A stretch of 64,000 nucleotides of DNA. Origin: Sarcophilus harrisii. Lineage: Eukaryota > Chordata > Mammalia > Dasyuromorphia > Dasyuridae. The notes under the pieces are model-generated. The model saw only the letters and a program-made list of their open reading frames with translations, was not told the origin of the DNA and did no database searches. The DNA is taken from NCBI RefSeq assembly GCF_902635505.1, contig NC_045426.1, positions 540,907,818 to 540,971,817 on the forward strand, written 5' to 3'. Both the position numbers and the translations under genes were made by a program. Of the stretch, positions 24,901-34,948 are shown in pieces (position 1 is the stretch's first letter; each line of letters begins with the position of its first letter).

Positions 24901-24927
24901 AACCCGCTGCACTGCAGTAAAGGATAT
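21907..24927 (-). other. E2F3: E2F3 intron 4, U12-type AT-AC intron
   Basis: A 3021-base intron removed by the minor spliceosome. The donor on the minus strand is AA|ATATCCTTT, a perfect U12 AT-AC donor. The branch-point element TTCTTTAAC (21924-21916) differs from the consensus TTCCTTAAC at one base, and the intron ends AATCAC, 10-11 bases past the branch A. E2F family genes are known hosts of minor introns. An L2 3' end lies at about 22500-22840 on the plus strand; the remainder (23000-24900) shows no recognisable element. Confidence 0.93.
22500..22840 (+). mobile_element. L2 3' end
   Basis: Contains CACCTCTTCCACAAAGGCTT followed by CCCTGATTCCCCC, and ends ATAGTGCCAAGCAC, as in mammalian L2. 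Lies in the AT-AC intron, antisense to E2F3. Confidence 0.7.
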
Positions 24928-25086
24928 TTTTGATTTTCTGCATCTTCTGTTAACAGCTTAAGGTCTAGGGTGCAGCTTTGAATCAGTTCATCTAGCTTCT
25001 TCTCTTCCTGACTGAGTTCCGTCACCTCCTTTGATAAACCTTGACACTGAGCCAACATGCCCCCATCATCAGAGAGACTGCAGCCC
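24928..25086 (-). CDS. E2F3: E2F3 coding exon 4 (leucine-zipper dimerisation segment)
   Basis: 159 bases completing Met111 and encoding residues 112-163, then two bases of codon 164. It starts after TTTCTAG|GGGCTG. Heptad leucines L128, L135, L142 and L156 (Cys at 149) form the amphipathic helix used for DP dimerisation, within a run rich in Glu and Lys ([10 protein letters not shown]). The 3' end has no GT: the coding sequence CAAAA is followed directly by ATATCCTTT, the U12-type AT-AC donor. Reading on would give a non-E2F tail, so the AT donor is required for the known E2F3 sequence to continue. Confidence 0.95.
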
Positions 25087-26430
25087 CTAGAAATTAAGAC
25101 AGATTATTTTATACAAGTATTCATAAAATTTCAGGAGAATAGGGAAGTGGGGTGGGCTGAGAGCAGAACAGAAGTGGGGATGGTTCATTTCATAAGCATC
25201 CCTGACAAGTAGAGTATAAAGAATAAAGCTTACACTTTGTAAGCCAAGTTTTAAAAAAAAATTTATACAACATTTTTACATAAATGCAGTCAGTCCTACA
25301 GTTTTCACTGCAACATCACAACAGAATAAAGATCATTATTTTTATTTTGGAATATTTTTTCCTTCAGAAGGCGGCCTGAATTAAAAGGAAAACAGAATAA
25401 ACCAATTTGATTTAAATAAAAACTCATAACAGAAACAGAAAGTGAAAGATTTTGATTAAGAAATAGACCAAAAATACTCAAATCAAAAGCTGGACGGTTC
25501 CAACTCTAAATTATATTGTACAAAGAGTGATCTATCAAGAGAATCAGTGAAGCTTCATCACTAGTAATTAATAAGAAAAGGTAGGGTGAGGGGAACAGAC
25601 ACCAAGAAAGTCTAACAACAGTTCTCTCCTCTCTGTGTCTGCTTCCCTCCTCCCGCCAAATGGACAAAAATGTTTCAACACACCAATTTCTTTCAAACGC
25701 CAGAAAGAGGACCAGCATTGCACTGCTGATGCTACCAGGTATACAAAGCTACCAGGTACCTGTGCTTGTGGTTAAAATAATTTAATGCTTTTCTCTTTTT
25801 TATTTAGGTATTTTATCAATAATTCACAAAGATTACCACCAACTTTTGTGATGATATAACTCTGTCAAATGGGTATATGTGAAGTGCTACTATACCTCTC
25901 ATTTTACAGATAACAAAATTGAGAATCCTGGCTAAAATCATACAGATAATGAAGAAAGGTAGAGCTCAAACTAAGTCACAGAATTACTGAACAATGACAT
26001 AAGCTTAGTTAATTTGATATACACACCAAAGTCACAATTTATTTCCTATTTTTATTTTTAGAAGATCAAAAGGACAAATATCTCATGGATCACATATGCA
26101 AGCATGCACATACAATCATCTGTCATTCAAAAATAAATTCTGGTTGGTATTTGAGACAGCACTGTTTACTTCAAAATATTTTCCTACTCTAAGTTAATCA
26201 AACAGAAATTCTTCTATCTTTGATATTTTTCAATTAAAAAGCCCATTTATTTTTACCTTTAAGATTATTTGGGCTAAGGAACCAAACAGATGAAGGGAGA
26301 TGGATGAATCAATCAAGTGAATGGCAGACATGAGAATGGAGGGAGAGAAATGGGATGGGGAAGTTAGGTTTGAAAGAAAATATGCTGCATTTAAAAGCTA
26401 TTCCCCATTTTGACAGGGACTGATACTCAC
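25087..26430 (-). other. E2F3: E2F3 intron 3
   Basis: A 1344-base GT-AG intron. Around 25850-25970 a weak MIR-like core (CATTTTACAGATAA) can be seen; otherwise nothing recognisable. Confidence 0.9.
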
Positions 26431-26650
26431 ATCCACTGTACGTTGTTTTTAGATTTCTTCTTAATGAGGTGGATGCCTTCCAGCACATTGGTGATATCAT
26501 AGATTCTCCTCTTTTGCACTTTAAGCACTTCGGCTGCCTTGTTCAAATCCAAGACCCCATCTGGGGATTGGCTCAATAGCTGAATGAACTTCTTGGTGAG
26601 CAGACCAAGTGACGTATCATACCGTGTTTTTTCTGAGGGAGATTTTGGAG
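26431..26650 (-). CDS. E2F3: E2F3 coding exon 3 (winged-helix DNA-binding domain)
   Basis: 220 bases encoding the split codon 38 (A|CT, Thr), residues 39-110, and the first two bases of the Met codon 111. It carries the whole E2F winged helix: [10 protein letters not shown] (about 46-55), the region around [11 protein letters not shown] (73-83), and the recognition motif [12 protein letters not shown] (85-96), which contacts the TTTSSCGC site with DP. Acceptor is TTCTTCAAG|CTCC and donor is TGGAT|GTGAGT. Phase 1 at entry and 2 at exit agree with exons 2 and 4. No stop or frame break is seen. This is the most conserved part of the gene and fixes the family. Confidence 0.97.
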
Positions 26651-26878
26651 CTTGAAGAAAAACAAAAACCGAACGGGTAGGGGATGGGGGTGAAGGTAAA
26701 GAACTGAAGGGTTCCTTTGCAATGAAGCAAGCCTTCTTTCCCATTCCAGCACATGAGTTAGCATCCAAAGCACAGGATTTTTTTTTTTTTCGCAAGTTAC
26801 ACATAGTAAAGTTTTGGAATAAAAAAGACAGAGTAGCAGAAAGTTTCTAAAAGGGATTAGCTCCTTACATTCAGGTGG

Positions 26879-26906
26879 TATGTGTGTGTGTGCGTGCGCG
26901 CGCGCT
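26879..26906. repeat. (TG)n(CG)n alternating purine-pyrimidine tract
   Basis: TGTGTGTGTGTGCGTGCGCG followed by CGCGCTC, 28 bases of strict alternation, about 230 bases upstream of exon 3 in the gene's direction. Such tracts can adopt left-handed Z-DNA. Confidence 0.85.
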
Positions 26907-27544
26907 CTAAGATGCATGGTAATAGGTAAAACTATTCCAAGCAATTTTGTTATTTTTTAGCTAACAAATCACTTCCTTCAGGGCCCAATACCACCTCATG
27001 TTTTATTTAATTCTATACTATAGCAAGTTGTATTATAATCAGGCTTTAATGCAATTTTTTCATATTATCCAATTTTTCAAACAAGACTTTATAGAGACAT
27101 CTAATGAACCTCAGACTCTAATCTAGAATTCTCATTTTACAGAAAGGAAGTATCAGATGGAATAGGTATCAGACATAGATTTTAAAGTGAGATTTTCTGA
27201 CTTCAAATCCAGTGCAATTTCCACTTTCCCAGAAAATTTCCCTGCCATGTCCCCTGGGCTTTTTATATGTTCAAGTAAAGAATTCTGTCTTTCATTAAGT
27301 ATTACTTGACTTGGTAAACCCTTATGAAGATGACAAGATCTTAAGAGGTAAATACAGTTGGAAGGAACTTTAGGAGTGATAGAATCCAAAATTCTTATTT
27401 GGATCTGAACTCAAATCCTTATTCAAGAGACAAAGAGAATACTCGTATTCAACAAGACAGACCAACTTGGCTTCTCCAGTCAAATGATTCCCTTGAATAT
27501 CTCCCTAGTCTATACAATTTTTCTTTTTGCCATTTACAGTGACT

Positions 27545-27665
27545 ATGGGAAAAAAGCTTAGACTTAGAAGGCAACTTAATCCAACTTCAACTTACAAAGG
27601 AGGAAACTGAGTCCCAGACAACTTAAGTAACTGCCCATGGTTACAGAGGTAGTAGTAACTACCAT
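27545..27665 (+). repeat. Decayed MIR-like SINE
   Basis: Shows AATCCAACTTCAACTTACAA, GAGGAAACTGAGTCCCAGA and a degenerate CATGGTTACAGAGGTAGTA, the right half of MIR-type elements. Confidence 0.5.
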
Positions 27666-28068
27666 AATTTCACTGATCTTAATCAAGTCTAACAGTACCT
27701 AGCTACAGAATCAATGTGTAGGGGAGCTGCTCATCTGGATCTGGTTAGTCTCAACACCAATTATATAAAATTGAATTTGATTACAGAACAGTGCTAAACA
27801 CATTTCATAATTTAGGTTAAAAATGTAACTATACACTGCAGTAAAGATATCCCAATGATATAGCATCCATGCACAGACATACACTCAGCTGATTTCACTT
27901 GGAAAATTGCAGATGCTTTCAGGGATGGGGTGGGAAAGAGGACAGAAACATAAAAGATTAAAAAGAAGGAAATATGGGCCAAAATTATTACAAATTTTGC
28001 ACTCTTTCAGCCACATGCCATGAAAATTGGGACTCCTACATCAAAAAGAATAATGAATATTTTCTTAC

Positions 28069-28180
28069 TTTTTGGACTATCTGGACTTCTTACTGCGGCT
28101 CTTCCTTTGCCTTTTGGGGTTTTTAGACCATCTGAGAGAAACTGATGACCACTTTCTCCTAGTTCCAGCCTTCGTTTTGC
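28069..28180 (-). CDS. E2F3: E2F3 coding exon 2 (cyclin-binding motif and basic linker)
   Basis: 112 bases encoding residues 1-37 of the visible part and the first base of codon 38. It begins [12 protein letters not shown] right after an acceptor ending TTATAG, and ends at AAA A|GTAAGA. The KRRLEL stretch is the RxL-type cyclin A/CDK2 docking motif known in activator E2Fs, followed by a lysine-rich TPKGKGR segment that may serve nuclear import. The entry phase is 0, so either E2F3a exon 1 or the short E2F3b exon 1 could splice in. This segment matches vertebrate E2F3 rather than E2F1 or E2F2. The upstream intron extends past the window. Confidence 0.95.
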
Positions 28181-29921
28181 CTATAAGAAAGTACAACCAC
28201 ATCCATCATTGATTACATCTAAAAAAATTTAAGTAATGAATGACAAAAATGCTCCCAGTTCCACAAAAATCACTGTGGAACTGAGAAGTGGCAAGGATAC
28301 AGGGGCAGTGTCAATCATTAGAATTATGATAAATTACAGAAACTGAAACTCAAGCTACAACCAGAGAAACATTGAATTAATACTCACTTCATACCATCAA
28401 ATCTGGTAAACTAGAATCCTAACAATAAATTCTTATTCAATTTAACATTATTTCTAGAGTAACAATTATGTGTCCAATACTGTGCTGGATGTTAGCAGTG
28501 ACCTAATTTAATAATAATATTGACAAATTTCATAGTGACCTAGTATATAAAATATACTCAATTAAATAAATCACATAAAGATATCCAGCACACACATTCA
28601 GCTGAGCTCTTAGTCTTCTTATAAAGGCCTATTCAATAAAATGTCTGAGAACCACCACTGTTTAATCTAAAACAATGTCTAACATCTAATATTGGAACTC
28701 TGTTGAGGAGAACACACAAGGCATTTATTAATAGCAGATATTTCATTCTAGCTTAAAATCTTACAACTGAGATTTCACCACGGGCCTTAAAATATGATTT
28801 TTAAAAATTTTGAATCAATTTAATTCAACAATCATTATGCACTTATGATGTAAGTATACTATGCTGCATGAGAGACCTCCAAATTGTTTTTTGTTTTTTT
28901 TTTTCCTTTTAAGGTAGTTTTTGTCTTCAAGCTTACAATCTAAGTCAGGTATTAAGTAACTATGGTTCAGGTGGTTTGAGAGGGAGACAATAGCATTAAT
29001 TTTTAGTGGGAGCCTGAACAGGACCATGTTTGATTAACTGAATCTGTAATACAGAGTAGCAGGTTTTTTCTTGTAACCAAGATCAGCACTGTTTGCTACT
29101 TTTATTATTATTTCAAGTATCAGAAAACACAGTAGAATTTTAGCAGCATCTTTGGAAAGAGAATGAAATACCTTAACTCTTGGCTCAATCGTCTATGCAT
29201 CTGTCACCATAAACCCATTTTTAACAAGTTTTCAAGGATAAGAATCTCATTTCCTGAGTCTTTTCCCACAGACAATGCTATCAAGTGCTGAAACCTGTCA
29301 ATTTCATCAACAACAAAGACTAATTTATGTTTACAATGAATTTGGCAATCTTATAAGGAGACAATAATGTTAGGTAGTTGTATGGAGACATTGTCTCAAT
29401 AATACTCAATATTTTTTGGAAACAATTTTCTCTTTACAAAAGCGATTGTGAAATATATAACCTTTAATATTTACAAGATTTTAGATTTTCAATAAATATT
29501 AAATATTTTATATTTACAACCAAATAACAAAAATAACAATTGTAATACTTATGCTTTTTATACCCTCTGCAAAGTTAATGTATCCTTTGTATAATAGCTT
29601 AGTATCTGGATGCTGGAATCGGTTGGAAAGAATATACAGAGATCTTCACCTTTACTATATGTCACTCTTCCTTTTACTTTCCTCAACTCCCTATCCCATC
29701 TCCCTAGAGTAGGGTGGAAACAGGGAAAAGACTCAACTGAAAGTTCCTTTTCCCCTACTAGGTTAGAAATTTTATTTTCTGATAATTGGATATCTGTGCA
29801 TTACTGGATAAAATGTAAATGTTTAATTAGGAAACTCTAGTTTCTCTTTGCGTATACAACATAAAATATAAATATGGATTTTCTCATTTTTGACTTGGCA
29901 TAAGGATACAATAGTACTTTT

Positions 29922-30173
29922 TAATGTATGAACAGGGTAGAAATATGTTAAATCCAATATAGGCATACATATTTATACAATTATCTTGCTGCACAAGAAA
30001 AATCAAATCAAACCAGAAAAAAAAAAAGAGAAACAAAATAAAATGCAAGCAAACAACAACAAAAAGAGTGAAAAATGCTATGTTGTGAACCACACTCAGC
30101 TCCCACAGTCCTCTCTTTGGGAGTAGATGGCTCTCTTCATCAACAAACCATTGGAACTGGTCTGAATCATATC
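29922..30173 (-). mobile_element. L1 3' UTR insertion lacking a normal poly(A) end
   Basis: A 252-base piece of L1 3' UTR in minus orientation, flanked by perfect 16-bp duplications ATACAATAGTACTTTT (29906-29921 and 30174-30189). It stops inside the 3' UTR, without the G-rich segment and long poly(A) seen in its relatives. Confidence 0.8.
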
Positions 30174-31171
30174 ATACAATAGTACTTTTAATGCTATGTT
30201 CCATTAATGATTTTCACTTACAGATTAATTTGTTTACAAAAAGTATGACTTATATTTCCTTTTTTAATTCTTAAAGCTACCATACATTTTAATTGTCATT
30301 TTATAAACAAAAACTGACACTATAATGTTTCATCAAATACAAATTCACAGTAAATGATAGCCAGGAGTAGTTGGGTTCCTGATCTACCACATTATAATAA
30401 TGTCCTAGAATCAAATTCAGTTGAAATTTGCATGTTCGAGCCAACGCTGGTGAAAACCCTGTAGAATTTCAACCTCAAAGAGCTGTAGTACAGATCTAAG
30501 AAGGAATTATTAATTTAATACCTGAACAGACAAGCCTGAAAGAGAACTGAGGAATGAAGCAGGTATGGGACAAAGGGAGAAAGCAAAAACAAGTTTAACA
30601 GGTGCCAGCCATGACAGGCAAGAAGGCATTTTCCAGATGCGTGGGTGAATATATAGAGACAAAACTGTAGTAGAGAAAATTATATTGGGGGGGGGGGGGA
30701 AGAGAAGGAAAGATATTTACAGGATAGGTAGGAGAAAAAAAACTAAGCCACAATCAAACACTGGAGCAGAAAGGGGAGCAAAGGCCACTTCTTCCTTTAT
30801 CTTAAGCAGGGTGGCTTTCTACTAAATTACAAACCCTAACAGTTCTGGTGATCCCAGTTAAGTGAATGAAGACTAGGAAAGTAGATAGGGCAATCTAAAG
30901 GAGGCAAAATAAGGAAAAGTCAAAAGGGTACAGATGAGATTTAATTTGAAAACCTTTATCATGAATAGGTAATATTTCTATTTTTCTTTTTTCAAATTAA
31001 GAACTTAATTATAGATGTCAAAAATGTACATTTCAATATTAAAAAAAAATCAAAAGGGGAAGATTATATATAAACTGAAAAGGAGTATGAAAGAATAACA
31101 TCCACAATGTAAGTTCTCTTCTCTCTTACTCTGGGTATGTGGATTCATCCTTTGGGCTGACTTTTATAGAG

Positions 31172-31415
31172 TTTGGTGGGGCAGTGGATAGAGACCTGGA
31201 CCTGCACTCAGGAAGACCTGAATTCAAATTCATCCTCAGACATTTACTATCTGTATGACTCTAGGCAAGTCACTTATTCTGCTTGCTTCAGTTTCCTCAT
31301 CTACAATATAATTTAGAGAAGGAAATGGCAAACTATGTTAGCATTTTTGCCAAGAAAACTCCAAGGGCTCACAAGGAGTCAGAAATGACTGAAAAAAACA
31401 ATTAAAATTATATAT
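31172..31415 (+). repeat. Marsupial tRNA-derived SINE
   Basis: Begins TGGGGCAGTGGATAGAG, with the box-B-like GAATTCAAATTC and the tail TTTGCCAAGAAAACTCC ... GTCAGAAATGACTGAAAAAA. Same long variant as the SINE at 17105. Confidence 0.8.
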
Positions 31416-31599
31416 ATATACATGAGAAAAAGAAGAAAAGAAAATCCTTCCAACAAACCTGGATAGTCAAAAAAACAAATACTGCATACTCCACAAGCTG
31501 TATGCCTTATCCTGCACAATGAGTCCATAACTCTCTCTTTGGCTGTAGGCCACCTGCTCTTGGAACTGGGCTGGTAATTTTGCTGCTTGAAGTATTTAT

Positions 31600-31815
31600 G
31601 TCTTTCAATGTTGCTGTTACTGTTTAACTGTTCTTAGTTTTACTCTGTATCTGCTCACACAAGTTTTCTTTCATCATTTTATTCAGTCATGCAATAATAG
31701 TCCATTATATTAGCATACTGTAATTTGTTCGATTATGTCCACACTGAAAGATAATCCCATAGTTTCCAGTATCTCCCTTGATTATTAGTAATTTGGAGCA
31801 TTAAAAAAAAAGTGA
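31600..31815 (-). mobile_element. Old L1 ORF2 end fragment
   Basis: The antisense pattern CTGCTCACACAAGTTTTCTTTC ... AATAATAGTCCATTATATTA ... ACTGTAATTTGTTCGATTATG matches the ORF2 C-terminal stretch present in the younger L1s, with many differences. Confidence 0.5.
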
Positions 31816-33663
31816 TTTCATTCACTACTGTTGCTGTGGTTACTTAATAGTGAATATTGCATGATGTCCTGCAAAGCATGTCCTGTCAACTTGCTGCTTA
31901 ATGTTAGGTTTACATTGAATTAGACTTGTTTTCTTACAATACTTTTTTGTACAAAGATACATCACATCTTTTGGAGATGATGAGGAATGTAGATAAATGA
32001 TTATTTTGTCTCTTTAGTTTTCAAGGTGATAACTGTTAGATATTGTAGCTGATGCTTCTGTGGTTTGTCTTTATCATCATGTTTCTTTCAACTATTTCAT
32101 TTTAAACTGACTTTATATGAAATAAATAAAAATGGAAAGTAACTTAAAAAAATAAAACTATGGATTTATTTTTTTGAAAAGTCTTTTCATCTTTTGACCA
32201 CTTCTCAAATGGAGAATATAAATTTTACAAGAATATGTCAAAGTTCATTTTTGTCCTTTTTTATAACAAACTGCTTTAACAGTGTATCTGAAAATACTTT
32301 GTCCAATTTGTAATAAATTTATATTCTTTTGCTGCCCCATCACATATCAAGTTTTCCAACTACGAAAGAAACAACACCTTACACACTTTATTATTTGGTT
32401 TAATTCCTGTTCTTTACAAAACATTATTTCTTTTTTCTCAACAAACACCACACTTTTATGCATGAAAGAGTAGCAATTTAAAAGTATATTACATATGAAA
32501 CTGAAATTTTATTATATAGTATTTTTTTTCTACTATCCATAAAGTTTAAAAATATTTGTATGCCTCTGTATATATGCACACATATATAAAATTCCAATTA
32601 AAAATAGTAGTGCCAACACTACTTTGTCTTTTTCTGAATTTTCTTTTGCTCCTTTACTTTTCTTCCACATAGTCATTAAAAGATAACAACAAAAACTAAA
32701 ACTATTATTACTTTCACAACACAACACCTTCTTGATGTCCCACCAAGAAGAAAAGACCTTATAAGAAATATAGTCAAGAAATACATTAGTTAAATGTATG
32801 AATAACTCTTTCTCTCTGAAGCAACTTGGGATCCAAAGCTAAAAATTTCATAGCCTTATCACTTTGTGTCATTGATTTTAATATCCTAAAACGTATCTAG
32901 TCAGTAACAAAGACAAAAATAAAATAGTCCCTGCCCTCAAAGACCTAACTAGACTTGATTACTCCTTTCAAAATGTTTCTAGTTTCAAAGTCCTAAGAAC
33001 AAATTTTTGTAATACTAATTTTAGAGCCAATCCATGAAAAATTACCTTCTTAACTAAGATATCTTATTTTTTATTGCCCTTTAATTTGTCATTTGAAGAT
33101 AGCATGTTCCTAATTCTTTTATTAAAACTGGGTGTGCATTTTATCCAATTGCAAAGGGCTTCTGTTGATAGTTGCTAAACAAAACACATTGTTTTCCCTT
33201 TACAGAAAATATCTTATGAATCTTCTTTAGCTACTAAGCTTGATTCTGGGAAGTCTCAGGGTCAGACTCCTTTGGTTTCATGAAGGACTGTTTCCATCCA
33301 TATGAGTATAACTCAGGTTTTGGGATGGTTTATGCTGCTGGCATTTTAAATTCTCATCAATTCAGTAACAAGGGGTAGCAGGCAGGATAGTTGGTTCTAG
33401 TGGATACAGTTCTACAAATACTCCATTGTAAAGGATCTCCACTAAAATCCAGAAGAGTGCTTTTTGAAATTTTTTTTAAGTGAACCTAGGAACTATCTGA
33501 ACAACTTCCTCTTAAGTACTGAAATATTAATTTCAAAAATACAAATTATTTTTGTAGTGGTTGATATTCCGGTTGTAAAGCTTGATATCTATTACTCATG
33601 TGTTTTTCAGGAGCATCCTATAATCTTTCACAAATGCCCTGAAGGCTTATGATCATGAAGAAT

Positions 33664-34197
33664 TGTGGTGATCTCTTCTTTTTCTAAAATATGATGGTTC
33701 TCTGGGAGCAGGTTTCTTGGGGAGGTTTTCTGGAGGCAGCCTTAGTTTCGGTTCAGATCAATAATCACTTCAAATGCAGCCACGTTTTAAAGTATTTCTT
33801 TATTGTTTCTTCCAAAATAGTCCGGTCAGCTTTCCTTGGTTCTGAGAGCTCTTGTTGCTAGTCCTTTAGCTCTTCTAGCTTCTGCCTATCTCCAACTGAC
33901 CTCTCACTCTGTCAATCTTTTGAACTGACTGACACCAGCTGTTTTTATGCTCTTTTAGAGGTGTAAACTCAAAGGTTGACTCCTCCTCCAAGAGTGGGAT
34001 TATGGGAGGTGTGAATTTGGATATCTCATACTGAACCCTGAAATCTCCCAAATGTGTGAACTAATGTGTGAACTCTCAAAGGTGTTGAGATTGTTTCTAT
34101 CAACTCTAATGACTTAACACTTTGTAAGGATTCCCTCTAATGTGTGAGCCAATAAGCATTGTATCAATTCCATTGAGTTAACACTAGGATTCTAACA
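33664..34197 (-). mobile_element. Complete solo LTR of an endogenous retrovirus
   Basis: A 534-base fossil LTR in minus orientation with TG...CA ends (minus strand TGTTAGAATCC ... CACCACA) and perfect 6-bp target duplications AAGAAT at 33658-33663 and 34198-34203. A TATA-like CATAAAAAC (33950-33942) and an AATAAA signal (33804-33799) stand in LTR order. Six-bp duplications are typical of class II (betaretrovirus-like) families. It is a single LTR with no internal genes, the usual product of LTR-LTR recombination. The family name is unknown to me. Confidence 0.88.
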
Positions 34198-34802
34198 AAG
34201 AATGTTTTTCTTTTCCTTTTCTATTTCCTTCTTAGCAACAAGCTCCATTACAAAATCATAAGGTAGAAGATGTGGTGATAAAGACAGAGCATGCACCAAC
34301 AATCACAGTTAATTCTGGTCATTTTTGCTCTCAAGGAACCTTAGAAAAACACTTGTTTAGTTTGTTTCCCTTCTCCAAGTCTCTTTTCCAAGATCTATTC
34401 TCAACTAGAGGGTTACTAGGGAAGTCTTCCTCTAGAATATTTTAGCCCAATTTTATAGCACAATACTTTTGTCTAAATAGTGAAAGCAACAAAATTATGT
34501 ATCTTACATAGGAAGAGATATTTCTAAATTCTTTAACTGAAAAGGTGGATAGATAAGGTTAGGATGAGGGTAAACAATCAACAGCATAAGACAATACACT
34601 TTTTTAAAATACAGAAAGCTGTAGGCTATGGCATCATTTTCAAATTTGCCTGATTTTCATGATTACTTTTTCTGCCATTCTCCTACAAATTTGTTGTATA
34701 GTTAATTTCTATGAAGAAATTAATGGTTTAAATCGATATAAACTAGATGCTAAAAAGTATATAGTCTCTGTGATCCTTTTTACACATAAAACAAATAGCA
34801 AT

Positions 34803-34948
34803 GGAGCAGCTAGGTGGCACAGTGGATAGAGCACCAGCCCTGAAGTCAAGAGAACCTGAATTCAAATCTGCCCTCAGACACTTAACACTTCCTAGCTGTG
34901 TGACCCTGGGCAAGTCATTAACCCCAATTCCCTCAGGAAAAAAAAAAA
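34803..34948 (+). repeat. Marsupial SINE (WSINE-type, short form)
   Basis: A well-preserved copy: GCAGCTAGGTGGCACAGTGG (tRNA box A region), GAATTCAAATCTG (box B region), AGCTGTGTGACCCTGGGCAA, and an A-rich tail. Least decayed SINE in the window. Confidence 0.88.

Larger units (their letters stand above)
26651..28068 (-). other. E2F3: E2F3 intron 2
   Basis: A 1418-base GT-AG intron. It contains a (TG)n(CG)n tract about 230 bases upstream of exon 3 and a decayed SINE at about 27545-27665. Confidence 0.9.

Noticed and set aside
24762-24927. Read-through extension of exon 4 (K-Y-P-L-L-Q ...)
   Set aside because: It starts exactly at the U12 donor ATATCC and departs from the E2F3 sequence, so it is intron.
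26427-26430. Alternative donor reading ATG|TGAGTA for exon 3
   Set aside because: It has no GT at the cut and breaks the phase with exon 4; AT|GTGAGT fits the consensus and the frame.
26573-26944. 123-codon ORF overlapping exon 3 in another frame
   Set aside because: It is a shadow frame of the E2F3 DNA-binding exon.
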